Shown here: in pieces, positions 1 to 6,926 of the stretch
How positions within the stretch are numbered: position 1 is the first letter of the stretch
Layout of the letters: every line of letters begins with the position of its first letter
DNA from: Clostridiales bacterium
GTDB lineage: Bacteria > Bacillota > Clostridia > Tissierellales > Sedimentibacteraceae
Assembly: GCA_003487955.1 (NCBI GenBank)
Contig: DNNJ01000112.1
Location: forward strand, 1,732-11,784
Length of the DNA stretch: 10,053 nt
Direction of reading: 5' to 3'
Made by a program: the position numbers and the translations under genes
Notes under the pieces: generated by a model
Database searches by the model: none
Told to the model about the DNA's origin: nothing
What the model saw: the letters and a program-made list of their open reading frames with translations, nothing else

Positions 1-108
1 GTGGCTGCTATATGTAATATAAGTCCGCAGGAGTTGGCAAGAAAAAATTTAGTGCCGGTGCTCTGCGGAATCGGTGCTGCGATTATAATGGCGCTGGTGA
101 CACTATAA
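1..108 (+). CDS. C-terminal end of a probable integral membrane permease (partial)
   Basis: Frame 1 is open from the left edge and ends with TAA at 106-108, giving 35 residues; the start lies outside the window. Residues 1-14 contain the motif SPQELARKN, and residues 15-35 form one hydrophobic segment rich in V, I, L, G and A that runs almost to the stop. A short polar loop followed by a final membrane helix at the very C-terminus is typical of secondary transporters, but the family cannot be named from this much. It converges with the minus-strand operon, with a 237-bp gap between the two stops, so it is probably a separate transcription unit. An alternative is a chance open frame at the edge, but the amino acid make-up looks like a real membrane protein. 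Confidence 0.6.
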   Translation: MAAICNISPQELARKNLVPVLCGIGAAIIMALVTL

Positions 109-196
109 AGGAAAAGGACTACACCTCCTATATTAAGGTAAGTCCTCGCCATTATGAGAATCAAGTAAGGATAATATAATCGCCCAACCACACCAC

Positions 197-301
197 TTAT
201 CCCGACTTTTTTGTTATCCCAACTTTTAGTGAATAATCACAAGAAATATTGAAATCTTAGATGTTTTCAATATTATATTTAACCTTAAAGTTGGGATAAC
301 A
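197..301. repeat. Nested inverted-repeat element (MITE-like or IS remnant)
   Basis: A perfect 15-bp inverted repeat bounds 212-301: TGTTATCCCAACTTT at 212-226 and AAAGTTGGGATAACA at 287-301. The termini are TG and CA, as in several insertion sequence families. Inside lies a second perfect inverted repeat, AATATTGAAA (245-254) and TTTCAATATT (265-274), with a 10-nt loop. Just outside the left end is a direct, near-identical copy of the arm, TTATCCCGACTTTT at 197-210, exactly 17 bp from TTATCCCAACTTTT at 214-227. Repeated internal and external copies of the terminus recall IS21-like ends, but no transposase is present and no clear target duplication is visible. It sits in the gap between two convergent genes and could also fold as a hairpin in either transcript; neither side has a good T-run. 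Confidence 0.55.
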
Positions 302-345
302 TTTATATCAATCCATATAACCACTATTCATTTTTCAAAAGTCAG

Positions 346-2229
346 TTATGCTAAAGACTGTGATGCTGAATTTTGTTTAGCTCCGATAAACCTTTGATAT
401 AGAATAAGTGCTACGAGAATCAGTAATCCGATGAGATCTGTATAGGTACCAACCACTAAAAAACAGATGGCAGAAGTCGCCAAAGCTATTCGTTTGAATG
501 GATTTAAATTTCCATAGAAATACCCTTGCATTGCACCTGCTATCAAAAATACACCAACAAATGCGGTAATAGTAGCTTGTACAATTTGTAAAGGGGCTCC
601 TTCTAACAGAATTGCCGGGTTATATGCTGCCACAAATGGGACAATATACGCAACAACAGCAAGTAATGAGGCCATTACACCTGTTTTCATTGGATTGGAA
701 TCAGCTACATTTGCTGCTGCATATGCTGCGACTGCAACCGGCGGTGTTATATTGGAGATTATTGAGAAATAAAACACAAACATGTGTGCTGCAAATGGAG
801 AGACGCCTAGATTTATAAGCAGCCGACTACCTAAAGCAGACGTAATAACGTATGCCGCAGTGCTTGGCACGCCCATCCCGAGTATAATGCACGAAACTGC
901 AACTAGCAATAAAGCAAAAAACTTTATACCTTGTGAAATACTGATCACTACACTTGAGAAACTCAATGCAAGACCACTATAAGTAACAGCGATAACAATT
1001 AGTCCAGCACCTCCAAGTGCTGCCATGCTCATAGTTGAGCTTCTTGCTCCTGCATATAACGCATTAATTATCTTCTTTGGTGTCATTCTATTCTCTTTAC
1101 TGAAAAAACTTACTACAACACAAGCGGAAGTAGCCCAAAGTCCTGAACGCAATGTAGATGTTCCCGTTAGAAGTAGCACAATAAGTAAAATAATGGGGAA
1201 AAATAAGTAACTTCTCTTCATAACTTGCTTAATCTGTGGAAGGTCCTTCTTTTGTTCACCTTTCCTGTTTTCTTTGCGACATTTAAAGTGTATCATTGCA
1301 AATAATGAAAAGTAGTAAAGTACAGCAATAATCGAAGATTTTATAGCCACAGAAGCATATGGTATGGCAAGATTTTCTGCCATCAAAAAAGCCGCAGCTC
1401 CCATTATTGGCGGCATTAGCTGCCCCCCAGTAGAAGCCGCTGCATTAACTGCCCCTGAAAATTCTGGGCTAAACCCACTTTTTTTCATAAGAGGAATAGT
1501 AAATGTTCCAGTCGTATAGACTGTAGCAACTGCAGATCCTGTCATAGTACCAAAAAGACCAGCACTGATTGTTGCAATCTTTGCGGAACTTCCACTGGTA
1601 TGTCCTGCAATTGCACGTGAAAAATCTGTAAAGAAGCCGCCTGCACCACTCTCCACTGCAAAAGCACCAAATATGCAAAATACAATAATAAATGTTGCAG
1701 AAGTACCCATAAGACTTCCGAATATACCCTGATCGGTAAGCATTGTACTAGTTTCAATTATTCGTTCGACGGAAAGTCCCTTATGGGATAGTATTCCTGT
1801 CAGATGCGGACCTACATAAAGATATATAAGTCCTATAACTATAAGTAACGTCATCACACTTGATACACAACGTCTAGAAGCCTCAATCATACATACTACA
1901 AGTACAATTCCTAAAATTATCTGAACTGTTGTTAGCTGTGAGACAAAAATCATCCTTGTTTCAAGAATTGTCTTGTTCATAATGACATAGATACAAGGTA
2001 TTATTGAAGCAATTGCAAAAATCGCATCGACCACTGTTATTCTATCTTTTGGCGACTTTTTGGTCGCGGGATATAGAAAAAAGACCATTGGTAATAATAT
2101 GCCTACATGTATACCACGTTGTATAAATGGAGCTAGTACGCCGGCGGCAGCAGTATAAAGAGAGAATATTGATATGAATACTCCCATAACCATACAAGTA
2201 TAATTGGAGATGCCTTTCAGCTTTCTCAT
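346..2229 (-). CDS. TRAP transporter fused permease (4TM/12TM, DctQM-type), TAXI-associated
   Basis: This 627-residue integral membrane protein is the permease of a tripartite ATP-independent periplasmic (TRAP) transporter, with the small (DctQ-like) and large (DctM-like) subunits in one chain. Fused 4TM/12TM permeases of this length normally pair with TAXI-type binding proteins. Residues 1-140 hold about four hydrophobic helices and form the small-subunit part. The DctM core begins near 165, with the conserved stretch GLFGTMTGSAVATV at 224-237, then ASTGGQLMPPIMGAAAF at 265-281, and a second-half counterpart at 451-502 (GMGVPSTAAYV and NITPPVA). Uptake is driven by an ion gradient, usually Na+. 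The start is supported by GAGG seven bases upstream. It lies 19 bp after the binding-protein gene and is surely co-transcribed with it. It is the last gene of the operon; I see no good terminator before the inverted-repeat element downstream. The substrate cannot be told. Confidence 0.95.
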   Translation of the reverse strand: MRKLKGISNYTCMVMGVFISIFSLYTAAAGVLAPFIQRGIHVGILLPMVFFLYPATKKSPKDRITVVDAIFAIASIIPCIYVIMNKTILETRMIFVSQLTTVQIILGIVLVVCMIEASRRCVSSVMTLLIVIGLIYLYVGPHLTGILSHKGLSVERIIETSTMLTDQGIFGSLMGTSATFIIVFCIFGAFAVESGAGGFFTDFSRAIAGHTSGSSAKIATISAGLFGTMTGSAVATVYTTGTFTIPLMKKSGFSPEFSGAVNAAASTGGQLMPPIMGAAAFLMAENLAIPYASVAIKSSIIAVLYYFSLFAMIHFKCRKENRKGEQKKDLPQIKQVMKRSYLFFPIILLIVLLLTGTSTLRSGLWATSACVVVSFFSKENRMTPKKIINALYAGARSSTMSMAALGGAGLIVIAVTYSGLALSFSSVVISISQGIKFFALLLVAVSCIILGMGVPSTAAYVITSALGSRLLINLGVSPFAAHMFVFYFSIISNITPPVAVAAYAAANVADSNPMKTGVMASLLAVVAYIVPFVAAYNPAILLEGAPLQIVQATITAFVGVFLIAGAMQGYFYGNLNPFKRIALATSAICFLVVGTYTDLIGLLILVALILYQRFIGAKQNSASQSLA

Positions 2230-2248
2230 TATTTAACCTCACTTTCTT

Positions 2249-3319
2249 TTAGTTCATATATCCATGATCTTTGTAGAATTGCTCTGCACCTGGGTGAAGT
2301 GGAACGCTTCCAGTGTTTTGCCAAGCGGTTGCTATATCAAAATCTTTGAAGCTAGGACTTATTTCCTTGAATTCATCTACATTTGTTTCTATTATTTCAA
2401 GAATACGATAAACAGTATCATTATCTAGTTCAGCACTGCAACCCAGTCCAGATGACATCTGCAAAGTCTTAACATCAGAATCCTGGAAAGAATAGGTTCC
2501 AGCAGAAATTGTGTATCTAGATAAAGCATAGTTGTTTACCATATAATCTATTAGGTCTTCTGGCATAGATAGAAGCTTTAAATCAGTAAAAGCGGCAAGT
2601 TCCTGTGTTGTACTAAAAGGCATTGAGCCCTGATTGAACATAACATCCACATGCCCATCTTGAACGAGCTGTGACCAATCGCTATATGGTGTATATGTAG
2701 TACCGCCACCCCAACTCTTTATGTCATCCTCAGTTACATCGTAGTAATTAAGCATGATATCAAAAAACAGAGCGGGGGTTGTGGAACCTTTGTTAGGTGT
2801 CAACCAACGAATACCCTTTTTGTTGTTAAATATATCATCAATATCTACAACATCAACGTTGTCCCTTGCAACTACCTCAATTACTTGAGGACTAAGACCT
2901 GTAGCAATAATGTTAATCCCTGGATATGATTCTTCATAAGGAGCTTCACCTTCATATGCTAATTGACACATTGGAGGATATACCCAACCAATATCAAATG
3001 TTCCAGAGCCAATAGTAGCTGAGTTACCTATACCAGAACCTGGTGCTACTCTAATGGCAATCAGTGGTTCTTTTTCTTGAATCAAATCAGTAAAAGCAGC
3101 AAATGTCGAATACCAACCGCCGCCAACTGCACCAGCAACACCATTTAGATTAGCACCCATCCACTCAAGCGACACTCCACTTGGTTTTTCACTATCAGGA
3201 GCTTTAGATTCTGGTTGATTGTTCTCCGGAGTGTTACTTGGAGTGGAATTATTACTACCGCATGCACTAAATGTGGCTACCATACATAATACTAGAATTA
3301 AAACTATTAATTTTTTCAT
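2249..3319 (-). CDS. TAXI family TRAP transporter substrate-binding lipoprotein
   Basis: This 356-residue extracytoplasmic solute receptor captures the substrate and hands it to the fused permease encoded next. The N-terminus is a lipoprotein signal peptide: MKK, a hydrophobic run at 4-17, then the lipobox FSAC with the lipidated Cys at 20. A Ser/Pro/Asn/Glu-rich linker at 21-47 would tether it to the membrane in a monoderm cell. Family hallmarks are the early Gly-rich segment at 60-70 (GVAGAVGGGWY), the SGIGNSATIGSGTFDIGW region at 95-112 and the C-terminal VPLHPGAEQFY at 339-349. Known TAXI proteins bind glutamate, 2-oxoglutarate or similar acids, so an anionic substrate is likely but not proven. 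The start has a strong GAGGAGG ribosome binding site. A stable hairpin lies in the leader about 25 bp upstream, separating it from the COG2309-family gene (198-bp gap). This may set the expression level of the transporter genes apart from the enzymes. Confidence 0.95.
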   Translation of the reverse strand: MKKLIVLILVLCMVATFSACGSNNSTPSNTPENNQPESKAPDSEKPSGVSLEWMGANLNGVAGAVGGGWYSTFAAFTDLIQEKEPLIAIRVAPGSGIGNSATIGSGTFDIGWVYPPMCQLAYEGEAPYEESYPGINIIATGLSPQVIEVVARDNVDVVDIDDIFNNKKGIRWLTPNKGSTTPALFFDIMLNYYDVTEDDIKSWGGGTTYTPYSDWSQLVQDGHVDVMFNQGSMPFSTTQELAAFTDLKLLSMPEDLIDYMVNNYALSRYTISAGTYSFQDSDVKTLQMSSGLGCSAELDNDTVYRILEIIETNVDEFKEISPSFKDFDIATAWQNTGSVPLHPGAEQFYKDHGYMN

Positions 3320-3343
3320 TTTTCTTCCTCCTCTATAATTGGT

Positions 3344-3373
3344 TTAGAACAACCACTTTTTAAGTGGTTCTAA
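3344..3373 (-). promoter_or_regulatory. Leader hairpin upstream of the TAXI binding-protein gene
   Basis: TTAGAA (3344-3349) plus CCACTT (3353-3358) pairs with AAGTGG (3362-3367) plus TTCTAA (3368-3373). This gives a 12-bp stem with a 3-nt bulge (3350-3352) and a TTT loop. In the minus-strand transcript it ends about 25 nt before the binding-protein start codon and leaves the GAGGAGG site free. No T-run follows it in that direction, so it is not a classical terminator. It could stabilise a processed transporter mRNA or be an operator; the sequence does not decide between these. Confidence 0.5.
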
Positions 3374-3459
3374 ATATTAATTTATTTTTAGCAAAATGCA
3401 ATAATTAATTAAAACTAACTTTTATGGCTATAAATTATTTAAGCAAAACATTATTCTAC

Positions 3460-3485
3460 TATCAAAATTAAACCAAAGGTTTTAA
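3460..3485 (-). terminator. Possible weak or leaky terminator after the COG2309 gene
   Basis: Read on the minus strand, TTAAAACC (3485-3478), a TTT loop and GGTTTAA (3474-3468) form a 7-bp stem with one bulged A, followed by TTTTG. The stem is AT-rich and the T-run short, so most polymerases would probably read through. It lies about 30 bp after the stop codon of the upstream gene and could lower expression of the transporter genes. Confidence 0.25.
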
Positions 3486-3517
3486 GGCACATATTAGATC
3501 ATAGTCACGTTTGTAGC

Positions 3518-4510
3518 TTAATCCAAAGCTTCATCTTGAAACACTCCATCTTTCAACAACATAATATCATCAATATAAAGAGTTGCATCTTTAGCAATCA
3601 TATCTATGTGTAATGGTGCACTTACTTGACCTCCTGGAAAATTAGAGGCATTGTTTCCTGCCGCAATATGTACTGTTCCAAGAGGTGCTTCATCTTCCAA
3701 TAATGTTCCGCAAGGTATAGCATTTGGATTCAAACCAATACCTAACTCACTTATGCGAAAACAATTGGGGTTGTCGTGCATAGTGAAAATACTTTCTAGC
3801 AGGTCTGCATCATTGCCACCCTCAATCAATTCAATTACTCCATTGCGCACTGTAAGCTTAACAGGTTCAGTAACAATACCTACGCCGGCAATACTGGCAT
3901 TTATAACAAAGACTCCATTTGTGCACTCCTCAACCGGGGCAATGCAAGCCTCAATGTTCGGAGGGGCCGCAAATGAACCTGGTGTTGTAGCAATACCATC
4001 TACAGCTCTACCCGTACGTCCTTCAAGTGAAAAAGAAATATCCGTCCCGTTTTCTTCGCAGATAATTCGTGCTGTCTTTGCGTTTGTTAAAATATCTTTA
4101 ACCTTGCAAGCAACGATTGATCTTGCAGGGAAATCAGCCTCAATTGCTCCGTATACCAACATATGCGGGTAAACTTCAGGCATCGTAATTATGCGACAGC
4201 CTAAAGCTCTGGCAGCTTTTACAGCCGATGTGTGTGACATAGATTTAGTTGTAATCAGAAAAGCAACAGTGGCTTTTTCTATTGCTGCTCCAACTACATC
4301 CGGAGGAGGCGTTCCATGGCTCTTTGTTGGTTCAAATATTATCATGTTAGTACAAGCGCCAATAGCAAGGCAGGCCTTGGTTACTTGATTTGCAACCTCA
4401 AACGAAGCATAATCGCATACAATTGCAACAATGTCTTCTGTGGAAACTCCAGCACAATCACGGGCTATCTTCATAGCGCCTCTACTCATAAGATTGTCTT
4501 TAATACACAT
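3518..4510 (-). CDS. COG2309-family (M29 aminopeptidase / NicX-like) metal-dependent protein
   Basis: This 330-residue protein resembles the COG2309 superfamily, which includes thermophilic M29 aminopeptidases (AmpS, AmpT) and the non-heme iron 2,5-dihydroxypyridine dioxygenase NicX. Supporting segments are PPNIEACIAPVEECTNGVFV at 183-202, matching the conserved 'N-P-E-x-x-x-x-P ... GV' region; ISELGIGLNPNA at 253-264; and the C-terminal EDEAPLGTVHIAAGNN at 272-287 followed by LHIDM at 300-304. Likely metal ligands are E255, H281, H301 and D303, by analogy with the family. At 330 residues it is shorter than typical M29 peptidases (about 400) and closer to NicX-type members. It has no signal peptide, so it should act in the cytoplasm. 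The ribosome binding site AAGGAGGT lies 9 bp before the ATG. A 112-bp gap separates it from the aminotransferase gene upstream. Its role (peptide or amide hydrolysis, ring opening, or something new) is open. Confidence 0.75.
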   Translation of the reverse strand: MCIKDNLMSRGAMKIARDCAGVSTEDIVAIVCDYASFEVANQVTKACLAIGACTNMIIFEPTKSHGTPPPDVVGAAIEKATVAFLITTKSMSHTSAVKAARALGCRIITMPEVYPHMLVYGAIEADFPARSIVACKVKDILTNAKTARIICEENGTDISFSLEGRTGRAVDGIATTPGSFAAPPNIEACIAPVEECTNGVFVINASIAGVGIVTEPVKLTVRNGVIELIEGGNDADLLESIFTMHDNPNCFRISELGIGLNPNAIPCGTLLEDEAPLGTVHIAAGNNASNFPGGQVSAPLHIDMIAKDATLYIDDIMLLKDGVFQDEALD

Positions 4511-4561
4511 CGATCTTTTACCTCCTTATTTATTTAAAATAATTTCCTTTTAGCCAAACAG

Positions 4562-4590
4562 TTTTTAATATTAATAATAACCAATGTCAA
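4562..4590 (-). promoter_or_regulatory. Possible internal sigma-A promoter before the COG2309 gene
   Basis: On the minus strand TTGACA (4590-4585) is followed after 17 bp by TAAAAA (4567-4562). The -35 box is perfect and the -10 box poor. It lies in the 112-bp gap between the aminotransferase and COG2309 genes and could give the downstream genes some sigma-54-independent expression. In such AT-rich DNA this may be chance. Confidence 0.25.
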
Positions 4591-4622
4591 GCAAATTACC
4601 TTTTACTCTGATCAACCATTTG

Positions 4623-5786
4623 TTAAAAAGAATATTTAAGAAACGTTCCTGCTACTGCTTTTGAAGCTGTTCCCAGCTCAATTTTATATCCAAGTTCAAA
4701 TAATGACATTTCAATGGCACCCATTACAGCATAAATATCCAACTTATGAACAGATCCCAAATGTCCTATTCTAAAAATTTTCCCTTGTAATTGTTGTAGT
4801 CCACCACCTATAACTACACCGTATTTTTCTCTTAGTATGGTAGAAAATTCCTCAAACTTAATTCCATCCGGCATATTAATAGCAGTTACAGTATCAGATT
4901 GGTATCCTACTTCAGAAAACAAAGTTAATCCCATAGCCGTTATTGAATTTCGAGTTGCTTCTGCCATTATAGCATGCCTTGTCCAGACATTCTCCAATCC
5001 TTCTTCTTCAATAATATCTAAAGATTCTTTTAGCCCAAACAACAAAGTTGTAGGAGGCGTATAAGGTAATTGTTTTTGTTCCATTTTTGCTCTTACTGCC
5101 TTATAGTCCCAATACCATTTAGGCAATTTTGATTCTTCAGAAAGCTTCCATGCTCTTTCACTTATAGCAATAATACTTAGCCCAGGTGGCAGCATAAACC
5201 CTTTCTGTGATGCAGTTATAGCAACATCTACTCCCCATGCATCTGTCTCAAATGGAAGGCAAGCGAGTGAACTAACTACATCAACAATTAATAATGCTGG
5301 GTGCCCACTTTCCTTCATCATTTTGCCAACTGTCTCAATATCATTTACGATTCCAGACGTTGTTTCATTTTGCGGTAAACATACTGCTTTTATCTTTTTT
5401 TCTACATCCTGCTTAAGAACAGTTTCAATATCCTCAACCTTTACAACTTCTCCCCACTCTTTTTGAATTTTTATTGTATTGACTCTATACCTTTCGGCAA
5501 TTAATGCAACCCTTTCGCTAAACAAACCATGACAAGCTGTAACAATCGTATCTCCAGGTGAAAAAAGATTAACTATAGCTGATTCCAAAGCCCCACTACC
5601 TGAACTTGGAAACATAAGAATATCATTATTAGTTCTAAATATCTTTTTCAAGCCATCTACACAATTTGTTAACAGTTTCTCGAATTCAGGACCCCTATGA
5701 TTTATAAGTGGCATCGAAAGGGTTCTAAGTATTCTATTTGGTACATTAGTCGGTCCAGGTATTTGTAAATATTCTCTCCTTTCCAT
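4623..5786 (-). CDS. PLP-dependent aminotransferase, class V, alanine-glyoxylate/serine-glyoxylate type
   Basis: This 387-residue fold-type I PLP enzyme belongs to the alanine--glyoxylate/serine--glyoxylate aminotransferase family (COG0075). It has the expected length and shows the whole set of family landmarks in order: IPGPTNVPNRIL at 9-20, the phosphate-binding SSGSGALE at 61-68, the ETTSG loop at 141-145, D169 in VDVVSS (pairs with the PLP ring nitrogen), the Schiff-base lysine K195 in TASQKG, YTPPTT at 242-247, and the substrate-carboxylate arginine R339 in FRIGHLG. Members move an amino group between alanine, serine, glycine/glyoxylate and related acids; (S)-ureidoglycine and pyridoxamine transaminases are also in this family, so the substrate stays open. 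It is cytoplasmic. It lies 11 bp after the aldolase gene, whose stop codon abuts an AAAGGAGG site, so the two are probably translationally coupled. Next to an aldolase that would release glycine, a glycine/glyoxylate role is attractive but inferred. Confidence 0.9.
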   Translation of the reverse strand: MERREYLQIPGPTNVPNRILRTLSMPLINHRGPEFEKLLTNCVDGLKKIFRTNNDILMFPSSGSGALESAIVNLFSPGDTIVTACHGLFSERVALIAERYRVNTIKIQKEWGEVVKVEDIETVLKQDVEKKIKAVCLPQNETTSGIVNDIETVGKMMKESGHPALLIVDVVSSLACLPFETDAWGVDVAITASQKGFMLPPGLSIIAISERAWKLSEESKLPKWYWDYKAVRAKMEQKQLPYTPPTTLLFGLKESLDIIEEEGLENVWTRHAIMAEATRNSITAMGLTLFSEVGYQSDTVTAINMPDGIKFEEFSTILREKYGVVIGGGLQQLQGKIFRIGHLGSVHKLDIYAVMGAIEMSLFELGYKIELGTASKAVAGTFLKYSF

Positions 5787-5797
5787 AATTTCCTCCT

Positions 5798-6853
5798 TTA
5801 TAAACTATCAACAATGTCTTCAATTGCTCTAATTACCTCATAAAGATGACTTTCCCCTACGCCATAATGGGTTACCATTCTAAAAGATACTTCAGAAATT
5901 CTTTTCACCTTAATTCCTTTTTGCATCAGTTTGCCAATAAAGCAGTCTATAGTGGTTGGCAAATCTTCAATAGAACCTGAAATAATATTTGTATGTATTT
6001 TTGATATTTCTACTTTCAATCCATTGATTTTTGCCAAACCTTTACCTAAGATTAAGGCATGTTTATGATCAATTTCAATTTGTGGAAGCATCGTATTTAA
6101 TGCCACAATTCCAGGTGCCGCCAAGAAACCTGCCTGTCTATAACCTCCACCCATCCTTTGCTTCATCCATCTAGCCTTTGCAATAATATCTTTGTTCCCA
6201 GCAAGTATCGCTCCAAATGGTGCTGCAAGACCTTTTGTCAAGGCAAACATAACTGTATCTGCATTTTTGACAATCTCTTTAACAGGTGTTTTGGAAGCAA
6301 CTTGTGCATTGAAAACTCGCGCACCATCTAAATGAACTAGTATATTATTCCTTTTTGCTAAATTACAAACATTATTTAAGTTATCAAGTGGTACTACATA
6401 TCCTGCATTCAGATTGTTTGTATTTTCTATGCATATTAAAGAAGTCTTCGCATTTTGGATACCTTTTTCTTGAATAAGACCTTCCATTTTCTTAATATCA
6501 TAAACTCCGTTTGGCACTTCCATTGGTCTCGCTTGTACTTGACAAAGTGCTGCAAGTGCTCCGACCTCTAAATTATAAATATGCGAGGTATTCCCTACAA
6601 TAACTTCTTCTCCACGATTAGTTAGTGTCATAACTGCTATTTGGTTGCCCATAGTTCCTGAGGTAACAAATAGAGCAGCTTCTTTGCCAAGTATATCTGC
6701 TGACATTATTTCTAATTCTCTTACAGTTGAATCTTCCCCCATAATGTCGTCTCCAACCACAGCCTTGTACATTGCTTCCCTCATTTCTTGAGAAGGTTGT
6801 GTTACGGTATCAGATCTAAGATCAATAAATTCTTCTATATCTTCACCTCCCAT
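5798..6853 (-). CDS. Threonine aldolase-family PLP enzyme (beta-hydroxy-amino acid aldolase), divergent active site
   Basis: A 351-residue fold-type I PLP protein of the low-specificity L-threonine aldolase family, which cleaves beta-hydroxy-alpha-amino acids to glycine and an aldehyde. Landmarks: DLRSDTVTQPS (11-21), SGTMGNQ (65-71), PLP-stacking H91, LDGAR with D176 and R179, the Schiff-base K207 in LTKGLAAPFG, GGGYRQAG (235-242) and carboxylate-binding R325 in RMVTH. Against E. coli LtaE, as I recall its sequence, several residues near the substrate side chain differ: Tyr30 is M38, Phe87 is L95, His126 is Q133, and the His of the ENTHN motif is N146. This hints at another substrate. It is the first structural gene after the sigma-54 promoter. 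The ATG at 6853 has no good ribosome binding site, whereas a perfect GGAGGTGA lies inside codons 2-4, seven bases before an in-frame ATA (6838). The protein may really begin there as (M)EEFIDLRSD, the usual family N-terminus. Confidence 0.88.
   Translation of the reverse strand: MGGEDIEEFIDLRSDTVTQPSQEMREAMYKAVVGDDIMGEDSTVRELEIMSADILGKEAALFVTSGTMGNQIAVMTLTNRGEEVIVGNTSHIYNLEVGALAALCQVQARPMEVPNGVYDIKKMEGLIQEKGIQNAKTSLICIENTNNLNAGYVVPLDNLNNVCNLAKRNNILVHLDGARVFNAQVASKTPVKEIVKNADTVMFALTKGLAAPFGAILAGNKDIIAKARWMKQRMGGGYRQAGFLAAPGIVALNTMLPQIEIDHKHALILGKGLAKINGLKVEISKIHTNIISGSIEDLPTTIDCFIGKLMQKGIKVKRISEVSFRMVTHYGVGESHLYEVIRAIEDIVDSL
6843..6850 (-). promoter_or_regulatory. Perfect Shine-Dalgarno inside the annotated aldolase start; suggests an ATA start at 6838
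   Basis: GGAGGTGA on the minus strand is fully complementary to the 16S 3' end, but lies just after the ATG at 6853-6851 and seven bases before ATA at 6838-6836. A nine-codon upstream frame (ATG at 6872, TGA at 6845-6843) ends on this same site, so coupling with a mini-ORF is another possibility. Confidence 0.45.
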
Positions 6854-6926
6854 TTTGCTTAAAATGTCCCATCTGTATTCTAGTCACTATAATGTATTTA
6901 TAATTAGCAACACTAATAATATATAT

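Noticed and set aside
109..150. Stem AGGACT (115-120) / AGTCCT (141-146) after the plus-strand gene as a terminator
   Set aside because: The arms are only 6 bp with a large loop and no T-run follows.
612..1210. Plus-strand open frames of 60-70 codons opposite the TRAP permease
   Set aside because: They lie fully antisense to a well-supported gene, show no family likeness and have no ribosome binding sites; they are shadows.
3374..3517. Second sigma-54 or sigma-A promoter for the transporter genes
   Set aside because: No GG-N10-GC with flanking consensus was found. TTGATA-N17-TTAAAT is present on the minus strand, but such weak matches are expected in DNA this AT-rich.
3651..4172. 173-codon plus-strand frame opposite the COG2309 gene
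   Set aside because: Antisense to a recognisable protein in the usual codon-mirrored way, with no domain and no ribosome binding site.
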